Of a stretch of DNA of 64,000 nt, positions 47,827 to 57,188 are shown piece by piece. Both the position numbers and the translations under genes were made by a program. Source of the stretch: Ciceribacter sichuanensis. Its GTDB lineage: Bacteria; Pseudomonadota; Alphaproteobacteria; Rhizobiales; Rhizobiaceae. Position 1 is the first letter of the stretch. Every line of letters starts with the position of its first letter. The notes beneath the pieces were generated by a model that was given only the letters and a program-made list of their open reading frames with translations, had not been told where the DNA came from and ran no database searches. Where the stretch lies: assembly GCF_024055605.1 (NCBI RefSeq), contig NZ_JAMXLX010000002.1, positions 186,001 to 250,000 on the forward strand. Reading direction: 5' to 3'.

Positions 47827-48524
47827 TGCGCCTCGTCATCGTCCTTGCCATACTTGCCTTCGGTCTTGTCGTACTCCTGCTGAATCAGGATAGCGGACGC
47901 AGCTTCGGAATGGCCAATGGCGACTTCGCCAGCTTCATCAGCCTGCTTCCCTTCGCGGTCATGCTTTCCGCCGGCATTCTGGCAAGCCGGCGTTCCCTCG
48001 GAGAAAGCGCTCGACAACTGATGCTGTGGGTACTCATCATACTGACGCTCGTCACCGGCTATCTTTATCGGGATGACCTCAGGTCTATGGGGTCGCGACT
48101 GACAGCGGGACTGATTCCCGGGCGGGCGGTGATCGCCACCGGTATCGACGGCCAGCCGGAGGTGATTCTTCACAAGACCCGCGGCGGCCATTTCGAAACG
48201 ACTATCGACATCGATTCCGTGCCTGTGGACGTGATGATCGACACGGGAGCAAGCACCGTCGCCTTGCGTTACGAAGACGCCCAGCGCATCGGTGTCGACA
48301 TGTCCGGCCTCGTCTTCAACCGGGCAATTATGACAGCCAATGGCCGCGCTCTGGCCGCACAGGTTCGCCTTCGTCAGGTGGCTCTCGGCCCCATCGTTCG
48401 AAGGGATGTGGAAGCTTCGGTCATGGAGAAAGGCCAGCTCGACCAGAGCCTGCTCGGCATGAGCTTCCTCTCGACACTCGCGTCCCTGCAGATGCGAACC
48501 GACGAATTGCGGCTGCGCGACTGA
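47826..48524 (+). CDS. Clan AA retropepsin-like aspartic protease (TIGR02281 type)
   Basis: This protein of about 232 residues has three N-terminal membrane helices (to about residue 80), then a single-lobed aspartic protease domain. The active-site motif is VMIDTGASTVALRY near 136-149. LGMSFLSTLASLQM near 210 is the second conserved hydrophobic Gly. It would act as a dimer on the periplasmic side of the membrane. The substrate is unknown. The ATG at 47826 overlaps the DUF1289 stop (TGATG). It converges on the PleD-like gene with 18 nt between the stops. Confidence 0.88.
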   Translation: MRLVIVLAILAFGLVVLLLNQDSGRSFGMANGDFASFISLLPFAVMLSAGILASRRSLGESARQLMLWVLIILTLVTGYLYRDDLRSMGSRLTAGLIPGRAVIATGIDGQPEVILHKTRGGHFETTIDIDSVPVDVMIDTGASTVALRYEDAQRIGVDMSGLVFNRAIMTANGRALAAQVRLRQVALGPIVRRDVEASVMEKGQLDQSLLGMSFLSTLASLQMRTDELRLRD

Positions 48525-48542
48525 GCGCAGGCCGTGATGGCG

Positions 48543-49883
48543 TCAGTTTGGCGCCGTCGACTCAAGCAGCATGCTGTCGGAATAGACGCGATTTCGCCCG
48601 TAACGCTTGGCGAAATAAAGGAACTGGTCGGCGGCGTTCAGATAGTTGGAGAAATTCTCCAATCCCCCGACCTCTGCGATGCCTATGGATGCGGTAACGG
48701 AGATGTCGTTGTCATCCAGCGCCACCTTGAGATCCGCGATGTTCTGCCGGATCATCTCGCAGAACTCGCTGGCAGCAACGGAATCGAGACCGTTCAGCAG
48801 CAGGCCGAACTCCTCGCCGCCCAGTCGTGCCAGAAGATAATCCGTATCCTCGGTCAGCGCCTGCAGCCTGGTTGCCACGGCCTTGAGAACACGGTCACCG
48901 ATTTCGTGGCCATAGGTGTCGTTGAGCTTTTTGAAATGGTCGATATCGAGCATGGCCATGCTGCACGGCAGCCCCTGCTCCAGGCAGCTCGCAACCTTGG
49001 CCGGCCCCTCATCGAAGAAATGCCGACGGTTTCTGAGGCCCGTCAGGTAGTCGCTGAAGGCGGCAAGCCGCAACTGCCGAAGCTGCGACAGCGTCTCGAC
49101 ATTATGGCCGATGCGGCATTGCAGTTCCTCGACCACGAAAGGCCGATAAACGAAATCATTGGCGCCGGCCTTGAGGAAGCTCGCCGACAGCAGGCGGTCG
49201 GCGGAAGACGAGATGCCAATAATCCTGAGACGGTCGGAACCATGGGCGCGTCGAATGCGCCGGGTCAGCTCATAACCGTCCATGTCAGGCATGTTGTAGT
49301 CGGTGATGACCAGCTCAATGCCGGGATGGGCCTCCAGCATGCCCATGGCCTCGCTGCCGGTCGAGGCCTCGAAAACCTGAAATTGCTGCAGGCGCAGAAG
49401 CTCGGTCAACATCTGACGCGCCGAAGCCAGATCATCAACGACGAGCACTCGTACATGCCGGTTCGCCAGGATCCTGTCGACGGCGGTGATCACCATGTCG
49501 ACCGCCCGTTCGTTGTTCTTGATCACGTAGTCGGCAACACCGCGCTCAACCAGCTTTTCACGCATCTCGCGATTGAAGTCGGCAGTGAACACGATCGCGG
49601 GAATGCCCAGTGCCACGACCTCATCGAGCACCTGCCCGTCGGGCGAATCCGGTAGGGTCAGATCGACGACCGCGACGTCGAAATGGGAACCGCCGCCGGA
49701 AGCCTCCTGGAACGCCCGGGTCGTCGCACAATGGGTGACGTTGTAGCCATGTTCCTTTTCGAAGCGGTGGCACAGCAGGGACGCGAAAGTCCGGGAATCC
49801 TCGATGACCAGCACATGCGCCTTCTTCCGATACGGGGATTGATCGACCGGATCCGGGAGGTTCGTGTTGGCAGGCAAGGACAT
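48543..49883 (-). CDS. PleD-type response regulator: two receivers and a GGDEF cyclase
   Basis: This protein of 446 residues has receiver 1 with phosphoacceptor Asp74 (VVDLTLPDSPDG), receiver 2 with Asp195 (TDYNMPDMDGYE), and a GGDEF domain with intact LGGEEFG at 354-360. This is the architecture of PleD, which makes cyclic di-GMP at one cell pole in Caulobacter. The RxxD feedback site before GGEEF is not evident. The start at 49883 is preferred because the segment beyond it up to 49952 begins with TTG and lacks coding character, though its ribosome-binding site is weak. A shorter paralogue lies directly upstream. Confidence 0.88.
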   Translation of the reverse strand: MSLPANTNLPDPVDQSPYRKKAHVLVIEDSRTFASLLCHRFEKEHGYNVTHCATTRAFQEASGGGSHFDVAVVDLTLPDSPDGQVLDEVVALGIPAIVFTADFNREMREKLVERGVADYVIKNNERAVDMVITAVDRILANRHVRVLVVDDLASARQMLTELLRLQQFQVFEASTGSEAMGMLEAHPGIELVITDYNMPDMDGYELTRRIRRAHGSDRLRIIGISSSADRLLSASFLKAGANDFVYRPFVVEELQCRIGHNVETLSQLRQLRLAAFSDYLTGLRNRRHFFDEGPAKVASCLEQGLPCSMAMLDIDHFKKLNDTYGHEIGDRVLKAVATRLQALTEDTDYLLARLGGEEFGLLLNGLDSVAASEFCEMIRQNIADLKVALDDNDISVTASIGIAEVGGLENFSNYLNAADQFLYFAKRYGRNRVYSDSMLLESTAPN

Positions 49884-49987
49884 TGTAGGCACTTTCAAAG
49901 GGACAAAAGAATTCTGAATGGTATGCGCTGCGGTTCGTCCCGGTCGCTCCAATATACATCCGACCGGGACAACGATTACGACTGCGA

Positions 49988-50809
49988 CTATTTTCGCTTC
50001 TGCGCCGCACGTATCTGAATGAGTGTATCGAGATTCTGATTAACGCGGCAGTAGAATTCCTCATCAATAAAGGGTCTCAGCATGAAATCATTGCCGCCGA
50101 CCTTGAGGAAACGGGCAGAAAGCAGGCGGTTGTTCGAAGACGACACCCCGATGATGCGCAGTTCGTGAGAACCACGGGCGGCACGGATGCGCCGGGTGAG
50201 TTCGAAACCGTCGATGTCGGGCATGTTGTAGTCGGTGACGACAAGGCCGATATCCGGATTGGCCTTGAGGATCTCCAGCGCCTTCGCACCGCTGTCGGCA
50301 ACGCTGACCCGGAAATTGTACCGCTTCAGGCGGCTGGAAAGCAGGGCGCGCGCGGTAGCGCTGTCGTCCACGATCAACACGTGATGCTGGTGATTGGTGA
50401 GGAAGCGATAGACCGACTCAGCCAGCATCTCCACGGCGAAGATGTTGTCCTTCAGAATGTAGTCGACGATGTCCTTGGCGAGAAGCTTCTCACGCATCTC
50501 TCCCTGGAAAGTGCCAGTAAAGACGACGGTCGGGATATTGAGGTCGATCAGATATTCCAGCGCCTCGCCATTCTCCGCCCCCGGCAGATTTATATTCGAA
50601 ATGGCAAGGGTCACGGGTTCCTGCGACAGCTCGTTTGCCGCCTGCAGGTCTTCGAAGGTGCGGCATATCTCCGCATTGATACCGAATAGCTCCCTCAGGC
50701 GCGTTCCGATCATGGAAGTGAAAACATTCGAATCTTCGGCAACGATGATCCGAGCATCAGGAAATGTTTCTCCGGAATATTGCATTCCGGAAATACCGAG
50801 GAGAGCCAT
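49988..50809 (-). CDS. Two-receiver response regulator without output domain
   Basis: This 273-residue protein has two receiver domains and nothing after the second. Receiver 1 is degenerate: the phosphoacceptor Asp is Asn72 (ISNINLPG), while Thr98 and Lys120 (FTGTF, ILKDN) are kept. Receiver 2 keeps Asp193 (VTDYNMPDIDGFE). It shares long stretches such as EMREKL and NDF.RPF with the neighbouring PleD-type protein, so it looks like a truncated duplicate. Signal relay or titration is plausible. Transcription probably continues towards the PleD-type gene. Confidence 0.85.
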   Translation of the reverse strand: MALLGISGMQYSGETFPDARIIVAEDSNVFTSMIGTRLRELFGINAEICRTFEDLQAANELSQEPVTLAISNINLPGAENGEALEYLIDLNIPTVVFTGTFQGEMREKLLAKDIVDYILKDNIFAVEMLAESVYRFLTNHQHHVLIVDDSATARALLSSRLKRYNFRVSVADSGAKALEILKANPDIGLVVTDYNMPDIDGFELTRRIRAARGSHELRIIGVSSSNNRLLSARFLKVGGNDFMLRPFIDEEFYCRVNQNLDTLIQIRAAQKRK

Positions 50810-51002
50810 GCGCCTTTGACCTTGAGAAACTGTTTTTGACTTGCACTTGGACGACTTGCAGAACGATCATGTTCTGGGCAGCGCCATAAAAACATGCAGA
50901 GATTAATCCCCAATAAAAAAGGGACTGCAACTGCCGCCCCTTTTCCTGCCTCTTGTCAGTTTCGAAGCATTTTATCTGTGCCCCGACCTGAAACAGACAA
51001 AA

Positions 51003-51024
51003 AACGCCCGTCGAAGCGGGCGTT
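51003..51024 (-). terminator. Terminator after the small secreted gene at 51054
   Basis: AACGCCCG-TCGAAG-CGGGCGTT is an 8-bp perfect stem with flanking A/T runs, 29 nt past the stop codon of the minus-strand gene. Confidence 0.75.
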
Positions 51025-51053
51025 CTGCATATGCGAAAATGAGACGATATACC

Positions 51054-51317
51054 TCAGTGGATTGTCGCCGCTCCGTCCTTGATCTCGATGGTTTCACCAC
51101 CCTCCAGACCGACGCGGTCGCCATTCGGCAGCGTCACGAAACAGCCGGAGGGGCAAATCTTCTCCGAGGACCCGGCATCGATCGAAACTTCCATACGATT
51201 GCCATTTTCCACGACCACAAGAACAACGGCGCCGGAACCGGCATTGGTAACCGTCGCCGCGATGGCACCGCTGCTCAGACCGAGCACAAGAAATGTCGCC
51301 GCCATGATCTTTTTCAT
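51054..51317 (-). CDS. Small secreted protein of unknown function
   Basis: This 87-residue protein begins MKKIMAATFLVLGLSSGAIA, a clean Sec signal peptide, before ATVTNAGS. The mature 67 residues are acidic with two cysteines (KICPSGCFVTLPNG near 53-66) that could form a disulfide. I do not recognise the family. The start at 51317 is set by the signal peptide, and the upstream part of the frame overlaps the MscS gene. There is no clear ribosome-binding site. It is followed by a strong terminator. Confidence 0.75.
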   Translation of the reverse strand: MKKIMAATFLVLGLSSGAIAATVTNAGSGAVVLVVVENGNRMEVSIDAGSSEKICPSGCFVTLPNGDRVGLEGGETIEIKDGAATIH

Positions 51318-51438
51318 GCGAATTCGGTGCGCCTGCACCGTCCTCTCGTTGCGCTTCGCCGCACCCGGGATATTCTCGGGCTGTGCGAGCTTGCCCCCTT
51401 CTATCGTTTCACCGCTGAATAGAGCCTGAACGCAACGT

Positions 51439-53919
51439 TCATGGCAAGATCTTGTCTTCATCCTCCTGGTCGGGAGTATTGCGGAGTTCGGTTTTGTTAC
51501 GTCCCCGACCCCATCCGGCTTTGTTTTCCTCCCGACCAATATGCAGACGCACATCCTGGTGAGGATAGGGAATCTGGATGCCTTCCACCTTGAAGCGCTC
51601 GAAGATCGTGACGCGCAGGTCATTCTTGACCGGCAGGCCCCCAAGGACATCGGCGACGAAGCCCCGAAGTTCGAAATCAAGCGACGACGCGCCGAAGCCG
51701 TTGAACATCACCACCGGCTCGGGGTTGCGCAGCACGTCGGGATGGGCATTGGCGATTTCCAACAGCAACTCCATCACCCGGCGCGGATCGTTGTCATAGC
51801 TCACGCCCACCGGGATCTCGATGCGGCCGAGCTTGTTGCGGTGTGTCCAGTTACCGACCGGAGCATTGATGAGTTCGGAATTCGGAACGATGATCGACTG
51901 ACGCTGGAACGTCTCGATCTCCGTGGCGCGCACGGAAATGCGGCGAACGAAGCCCTCCGTCGTGCCCGTCGCCACCCAGTCGCCGACCTTGAACGGCCGC
52001 TCGACCAGCAGGATGAGGCCCGAGACGAAATTCGAGACAATATTCTGCAGACCGAAACCGATACCGAGGGAAAGAGCACCGGCGACGAGGGCAAGGCTAG
52101 AAAGATCGATGCCCGCCGCCGAAATGCCGATCAGGCCGGCAATCCCGGTGCCAAGATAGCCGATACCGGTCTTGACCGAGTTACGCACGCCGGCATCGAC
52201 CTGCGAACGCGCCATGATGCTACCATCAAGCCATTTCTGGAACCAGCGCGTGACAACCAGACCGACGCTGAAAAGCAGGATACCGCCAAGAATGCCGACC
52301 AATGATATGCGGATGGTTCCGACATGGATCTCGGTGAAGATGTTGTAGAACCAGAGCTGCAGGTCCCTGGGCTGGAAGCCCCAGGAAATCAGGATCAGCG
52401 GAATACCGATTGTCAGCGCGAAGGCATAGATCAGCAATCCGGCGACCATGCCCGCCTGATCGAGCGCAATTGCCGACAGCGAGAAACGCTTCTCCAGATA
52501 TTTCCCGACCCGCGTTTCGCCGAAGCGATTGGGTGCCGAGATCGCCTTGCCGGAGAGAATGCCAATATACATCGTGGCGATGACTGCGCCCGTCAGGATG
52601 ATCTGGGTGGCAAGGAAGCGCGCCAGCCCGACATAGCCGATGACGCTGGCGAAGACGAGGCCGAAACCGATGAGCCTCAGCAGCACGGCAAAGGCCTTCG
52701 GCCAGGGCCTGCCTCTTTCCGCCGGATCATTGTTATCGCTGAGAACGGGCCTCAGGAACGAAACGATGAAGATGATGATGCCGACGACCACCGACGACAC
52801 GAGGCTCTTCATGACGGTGAGAACGACGGGCGAACTCAGCGTCTCGCTGATCGAGCCGAGTACGTAGTCGAAGCCATTGACCACCGCCATGGCCACCACC
52901 GCAATATTGATATCGCGCGCGCCCTTGTCCGAAAGCCTGACCAGACGCCAGCTCGGTGCCCTCGGGGCGAGAACCGCCCGCGCCAGCATCGAGACGAAGA
53001 ACACGAGACCGGCCAGTCCGAAAAGGGCCGAAACGATCGGCGAAATATCCGGCCTCAGCACGTTGAAGGTTTCAAGGAAAAAGAAGCTCGCGCCAAGAAA
53101 GGCTCCGAGCGCCATGGCCGGCAGGATGGTGGACCAGAAGGCAACAGAGAACCGGCTCATATAGGCCGGGTCCCTGTTGTCGGGATCGCGTTTGATCAGC
53201 GAACCAAACAGCCGGTACTCCACATAGAGCATCACCAGTGCCAGAGACAGCGACAGCATCACGGCAGTACCGAACGGCACGCGCTTGAACTTCCAGATAA
53301 AGGAATACCAGCTGGATATGGTCCGACCGAAACGGCTGATTTCGTTCGAGAACGAGCTCAGCGCTTCGTCGAAGACCTCGCCCGAAATCTCCGTGTGCTC
53401 AAAGAGCTGGTCGGCGAACAGCCGACGGCGGATATCGGTTATGGCCTTCGAGAGGTTGGTGCCACGGATCGACAGGTCCTCCGCCTGCCCCGTCAGCGTA
53501 TTGATCTGCAACCGCTCGGCATTCAGCTTGTTGCGCTCCTCCGTGATCTCCGGAGCTTCGGCGGGCTGGCCGTCCTTCGGCGCCTCACCGAGCTGCGTTA
53601 GTCGTGTCGTCACGTCGTTCAGGCGCGGCCGAAGCTGGACGGAAATCTGCAGGAGGTCGTGGGAAAGATTGTCCACCTGCGCCTTGATATCGACCAGAGC
53701 CGAATCGTCTGTCTTCCTTGCCTCGACCTGAGCCTCCAGATTATCGAGTCGCGCCTGCGTCTCCTCAATCTTCGTCGCGGCATTGCCCATGGCATCGTCA
53801 CGCTGCAACAGGTTGTCCTGCGCCAGAACCTGCCCACCGCAGCCCGGCAGGAAAGCGGGAGAGAGGGCAAGCAAGGCGACGATGGCAAGCGGATAGAGGC
53901 GGCGGCAAATACGGAACAA
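51439..53919 (-). CDS. Large mechanosensitive channel, DUF3772 plus MscS
   Basis: The protein (about 826 aa) has an N-terminal signal sequence, a periplasmic helical DUF3772-type region with coiled coil (residues 40-180), about eleven membrane helices, and a C-terminal MscS domain with LSLGIGFGLQNIVSNFVSG near 605 and the cytoplasmic beta domain. It should open under membrane tension at low osmolarity. I propose TTG at 53919 as the start: AGGGA is 6 nt upstream, and it gives the signal MFRICRRLYPLAIVALLALS. An upstream frame to 54033 would lie in the hutX terminator hairpin. Confidence 0.88.
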   Translation of the reverse strand: MFRICRRLYPLAIVALLALSPAFLPGCGGQVLAQDNLLQRDDAMGNAATKIEETQARLDNLEAQVEARKTDDSALVDIKAQVDNLSHDLLQISVQLRPRLNDVTTRLTQLGEAPKDGQPAEAPEITEERNKLNAERLQINTLTGQAEDLSIRGTNLSKAITDIRRRLFADQLFEHTEISGEVFDEALSSFSNEISRFGRTISSWYSFIWKFKRVPFGTAVMLSLSLALVMLYVEYRLFGSLIKRDPDNRDPAYMSRFSVAFWSTILPAMALGAFLGASFFFLETFNVLRPDISPIVSALFGLAGLVFFVSMLARAVLAPRAPSWRLVRLSDKGARDINIAVVAMAVVNGFDYVLGSISETLSSPVVLTVMKSLVSSVVVGIIIFIVSFLRPVLSDNNDPAERGRPWPKAFAVLLRLIGFGLVFASVIGYVGLARFLATQIILTGAVIATMYIGILSGKAISAPNRFGETRVGKYLEKRFSLSAIALDQAGMVAGLLIYAFALTIGIPLILISWGFQPRDLQLWFYNIFTEIHVGTIRISLVGILGGILLFSVGLVVTRWFQKWLDGSIMARSQVDAGVRNSVKTGIGYLGTGIAGLIGISAAGIDLSSLALVAGALSLGIGFGLQNIVSNFVSGLILLVERPFKVGDWVATGTTEGFVRRISVRATEIETFQRQSIIVPNSELINAPVGNWTHRNKLGRIEIPVGVSYDNDPRRVMELLLEIANAHPDVLRNPEPVVMFNGFGASSLDFELRGFVADVLGGLPVKNDLRVTIFERFKVEGIQIPYPHQDVRLHIGREENKAGWGRGRNKTELRNTPDQEDEDKILP

Positions 53920-54012
53920 GGTCAATTCCCTAAGTGGTCTTGTGCGATTTGCGCGGACAATAGTTTCAGTTTCAGTCAAAAGAAAGAACGGTAACCAGCA
54001 GCTCAAAATGAA

Positions 54013-54044
54013 ATGCCGGCCCCGCTTTGTCACGGGACCGGCAT
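54013..54044 (-). terminator. Terminator of the hmuQ-hutX operon
   Basis: ATGCCGGCCCCG pairs with CGGGACCGGCAT (11 of 12 bp) over an 8-nt loop, 27 nt past the hutX stop. Confidence 0.75.
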
Positions 54045-54070
54045 GGATTTCAGTCAGATGTTCCGAACGA

Positions 54071-54595
54071 TTAGACGGCAGCGATCTTCGCCCGAAGCTC
54101 TTCGAACCGCTGCAACTGCTCGCCGATCAGTGCCCTTTCGGCGTCGCGCCGGACGAAGACCTTGAACATCGCCCGGCCCTCGCCGTTCATGAACCAGACG
54201 GAACAGGACCGGCGGCCATGAAAACCGCGATCGACAAACGCGATCGACGTGCAGCGCTCCTTGCGGATATGGCCTCCGATCGGGCTGTCTCCATGGATAT
54301 TGAACCAGCCGTGACCTTCGCTGCCGGCCGGAAGGCTGCCCTCCACCTCGAGCACGATGTCTTCGGTGTGCACGATCAGCAGGACCTCGCCCCAACCGGT
54401 CAGATCCGTCCAGATGCTGTCCCAGCGATCTGCAGGCGCAAGCACCGCTGCACCTTCCGGAAGTACGGCCAGCACATCGGCAGGCGTTACTCCGGCGGTG
54501 GCGGCGATAGCCTCGACCACGCCATCCGGTTTCTCCGCAAGAGCGGCACGCGCCCGGTCAGCCCTTTCGGCCATGGAATTCAGCGCCCCTTCCAT
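54071..54595 (-). CDS. hutX: Heme utilisation carrier protein HutX
   Basis: This protein of about 174 residues matches the HutX family of cytosolic heme-binding proteins that hand heme to degrading enzymes. Diagnostic parts are GVTPADVLAVLPEG near 36, DLTGWGEVLLIVHTED near 64, and GWFNIHGDSPIGGHIRKERC near 96-115. The ATG at 54595 is preferred to an earlier one at 54646, because GAGG of the hmuQ stop region (CTGAGGTTGAC) lies 6 nt before it. It is the second gene of the operon, 7 nt after the monooxygenase. Confidence 0.88.
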   Translation of the reverse strand: MEGALNSMAERADRARAALAEKPDGVVEAIAATAGVTPADVLAVLPEGAAVLAPADRWDSIWTDLTGWGEVLLIVHTEDIVLEVEGSLPAGSEGHGWFNIHGDSPIGGHIRKERCTSIAFVDRGFHGRRSCSVWFMNGEGRAMFKVFVRRDAERALIGEQLQRFEELRAKIAAV

Positions 54596-54602
54596 GTCAA
54601 CC

Positions 54603-54947
54603 TCAGGCAGCCTCTGCGTCGGAGCGCTTGCCGTCGCGATCTTCATGGATAATCACTTCGAAGCCTTCGAAATGCGGGCCGGAAAGATACTGCACCTTGC
54701 TTTCGCCGGCACGCGCATGGGCGGCGCGGAACTGCTCGGACTTGGTCCAAGCAACGAATGCCTCCTGGCTTTCCCAGACGGTGTGGGAGGCATAGAGCGT
54801 ATGATCTTCCGCCTTCGGTCCCTTCAGCATGTGGAACTCAATGTAACCAGGCAGTTCGGCAAGACGGCCCTGGCGGGAACGCCACTGCGCTTCGAACGCC
54901 TCTTCGAAACCCGGAAGAACCCGGAAACGGTTCATAGCAATATACAT
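54603..54947 (-). CDS. IsdG-like heme-degrading monooxygenase (HmuQ-type)
   Basis: This 114-residue ABM-fold protein has Asn6, Trp67 and His77, matching the catalytic triad Asn7/Trp67/His77 of staphylococcal IsdG. It sits in a heme uptake locus, so it most probably opens the heme ring to release iron, like the HmuQ/HmuD proteins of rhizobia. The start at 54947 follows AAGGGA by 9 nt. The operon with hutX is divergent from hmuTUV. The family name antibiotic biosynthesis monooxygenase is a domain label only. Confidence 0.85.
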   Translation of the reverse strand: MYIAMNRFRVLPGFEEAFEAQWRSRQGRLAELPGYIEFHMLKGPKAEDHTLYASHTVWESQEAFVAWTKSEQFRAAHARAGESKVQYLSGPHFEGFEVIIHEDRDGKRSDAEAA

Positions 54948-55047
54948 AAGCAAATCCCTTCTTCGTCCGGCAGGCCAACCGCGACGGCTTTCCAGCCCGC
55001 CCTTCAATTGAAAATCGGTGCACAACATTGGCACCCGATCTGTTGCC

Positions 55048-55077
55048 TTCCTAGTAAAACTTTCATATAAAAGTCAA
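55048..55077 (-). promoter_or_regulatory. Weak candidate promoter for hmuQ-hutX
   Basis: Read on the minus strand, TTGACT (55072-55077) and TAGGAA (55048-55053) are 18 nt apart in the AT-rich divergent region. The -10 is poor. No Irr, RirA or Fur box could be confirmed in the 235-bp gap, though iron control is expected. Confidence 0.3.
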
Positions 55078-55182
55078 GTTAAATGTCGCTACGCAAGCGA
55101 CCGATTTCGCACGCAATTCGGCCTGCCGCACCAGCCGGTTCGTCCCGAAACGAAAACGGAATCAGAATTACAGGATATTGAA

Positions 55183-56094
55183 ATGACTGATTTTTCCATG
55201 TCGCTTGCCACTGTTTCGCGTCACCTCGCGACCACCGTTTTTCTGCTCGCCGCCGGCGCAGGCGCCGCACTTGCCCAGTCCCCCGTCATCGATGCCAAGC
55301 GTATCGTTTCGGTCGGCGGAACCGCGACGGAAATCATCTATGCACTCGGTCAGGGTGACCGCCTCGTCGCCGTCGATACGACGAGCACCTATCCCGCCGA
55401 TACCGCGAACAAGGCAAGCGTCGGTTACATGCGACAGCTCTCCGCCGAGGGCGTGCTTTCCCAGAAGGCCGATCTTATCGTGATGGAGGCAGGCTCCGGT
55501 CCGGCAGACGCAATCGCCATCCTGAAGGCGAGCGGCGTTCCGATCGCCACCATCTCGACCCCACCGGAAGCCTCAGAAATCGGCAACAAGATCCGCGCTG
55601 TCGGCGCAGCCATCGGCAAGGACAGCGAAGCCGAAAAGCTCGCATCCGACGTCGAAGCCAAACTGAAGACGCTCGAAACGGAGATTTCCGCACTACCCGA
55701 GCCCCGCAAGCGCGTGCTGTTCGCCCTGTCGCTCGCCAATGGTCGCGTTATGGCCGCCGGCAGCCATACTACTGCCGATGCCATCATCGGGCTTGCCGGA
55801 GGCATCAATGCGGTCTCCGATGTGCAGGGCTACAAGCCCCTCAGCGACGAAGCCGTCATCGCTGCCAAGCCGGACATCGTCCTCGTCATGAATGGCGGCG
55901 CCATGCACATGACGGCCGAACAGGCCTTTGCCCTGCCGGCATTGCAGGCAACACCCGCCGGCGCAAACAAGGCGTTCATCGCCATGGATGGCCTCTACCT
56001 GCTTGGCCTCGGCCCGAGATCGGCGGAGGCAGCACACGACCTCGCGGCACAGCTCTATCCCGGCGCCGTCAAGCCCGCAGAGAGCAAGCCATGA
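55183..56094 (+). CDS. hmuT: Hemin ABC transporter, periplasmic binding protein
   Basis: HmuT captures heme in the periplasm. The 303-residue precursor has a signal peptide ending AALAQ before SPVIDAKRIVSVGGTATEII, the usual opening of HmuT-type type III binding proteins. DTTSTYPADTANKASVGYM near 65 supplies the expected heme-contact region. The ATG at 55183 follows CAGGA. The gene overlaps hmuU by 4 nt (ATGA). Iron-responsive control is expected. There is no outer-membrane receptor gene or hmuS beside it in this window. Confidence 0.9.
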   Translation: MTDFSMSLATVSRHLATTVFLLAAGAGAALAQSPVIDAKRIVSVGGTATEIIYALGQGDRLVAVDTTSTYPADTANKASVGYMRQLSAEGVLSQKADLIVMEAGSGPADAIAILKASGVPIATISTPPEASEIGNKIRAVGAAIGKDSEAEKLASDVEAKLKTLETEISALPEPRKRVLFALSLANGRVMAAGSHTTADAIIGLAGGINAVSDVQGYKPLSDEAVIAAKPDIVLVMNGGAMHMTAEQAFALPALQATPAGANKAFIAMDGLYLLGLGPRSAEAAHDLAAQLYPGAVKPAESKP

Positions 56095-57188
56095 ACGCGA
56101 TGGCGACCTTCGTCGCAAAGACGGCAAGGCCGACCGTTCCCGGTGACCGTTCCGGTTCCGGCGTCATCGTTGTCGCCTTGCTGCTGATCCTGCTTGCCGC
56201 GGGCGCGTTCGCCTCGCTTGTCACCGGTCCCACGGGCGTCGGTCTGCCGGATCTCATCGCCTATTTTTCCGGGCAAAGTGCAGAGATGTCTCAGCAAGAT
56301 CTTGCGATCATGGAAGCCGTCCGCCTGCCACGCACCGCGCTCGGCATTCTCGTTGGCGCGGGCCTGGGCGTTTCCGGGGCCATGATGCAGGGGCTGTTCC
56401 GCAACCCCCTTGCCGATCCGGGCATTGTGGGCGTGACATCGGGTGCGGCCTTCGCCGCCGTCTGCGCCATCGTATTGGGAGGCACGGTGCTGGCGCCAGT
56501 GCAGGCGCTTCTCGGCAATCAATTCCTGCCGATCATGGCTTTTGCCGGCGGCCTCGCCAACACCTTTCTCCTTTACGCCATCGCCACGCGCAATGGCCAG
56601 ACCTCGACCACCGCCCTGATCCTTTCGGGGATCGCCATCGGTGCGATGAGCGCGGCCGCCACCGGCCTGCTGATCTTCATCGCCGACGACCGGGCTCTGC
56701 GTGACATCACCTTCTGGTCGCTGGGCTCGCTGGGTGGCGCCACCTATGCCAAGATCCTAGCAACCCTGCCGTTCATTCTCTTCGTGCTCGTCATCATTCC
56801 CTTCGTCGCCCGCGGCCTCGATGCGCTGGTGCTCGGCGATGCGGCGGCCTTCCATATGGGCATTCCGGTACAGCGCCTGAAACGCTGGTCCATCGTCGCC
56901 GTCGCGGCTGCCTGTGGCGCAACGGTCGCCGTTGCCGGCTCGATCTCCTTCGTGGGGATCGTCGTGCCGCATCTGCTGCGCCTCGCCATCGGCCCGTCAC
57001 ACCGTTTCCTGCTGCCCGCCTCCGCCATCGGGGGCGCTGCCCTCCTCCTCTTCGCCGACAGCATCGCCAGAACCGTTGCCGCACCGGCAGAACTTCCAAT
57101 CGGCATCATCACAGCAATCCTCGGAGCCCCGGTCTTCCTCTTCCTGCTGCTTGGCCGCAGCGGACGCGCAGCCATGGATGGCCTCTGA
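56091..57188 (+). CDS. hmuU: Hemin ABC transporter permease
   Basis: This 365-residue inner-membrane protein belongs to the BtuC/FecCD family and has about nine or ten helices. Conserved parts are RLPRTALGILVGAGLGVSGAMMQ near 78-100, NPLADPGIVGVTSGA near 108, and the SISFVGIVVPHLLR loop near 283, which contacts the ATPase. Its start overlaps hmuT and its stop overlaps the hmuV start (TGATG), so all three are translationally coupled. Confidence 0.92.
   Translation: MNAMATFVAKTARPTVPGDRSGSGVIVVALLLILLAAGAFASLVTGPTGVGLPDLIAYFSGQSAEMSQQDLAIMEAVRLPRTALGILVGAGLGVSGAMMQGLFRNPLADPGIVGVTSGAAFAAVCAIVLGGTVLAPVQALLGNQFLPIMAFAGGLANTFLLYAIATRNGQTSTTALILSGIAIGAMSAAATGLLIFIADDRALRDITFWSLGSLGGATYAKILATLPFILFVLVIIPFVARGLDALVLGDAAAFHMGIPVQRLKRWSIVAVAAACGATVAVAGSISFVGIVVPHLLRLAIGPSHRFLLPASAIGGAALLLFADSIARTVAAPAELPIGIITAILGAPVFLFLLLGRSGRAAMDGL

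Noticed and set aside
52324..53601. 425-codon plus-strand frame opposite the MscS-type gene
   Set aside because: It is rich in Arg, Asp and His as expected from antisense of membrane helices, and has no ribosome-binding site. The minus strand encodes the channel.
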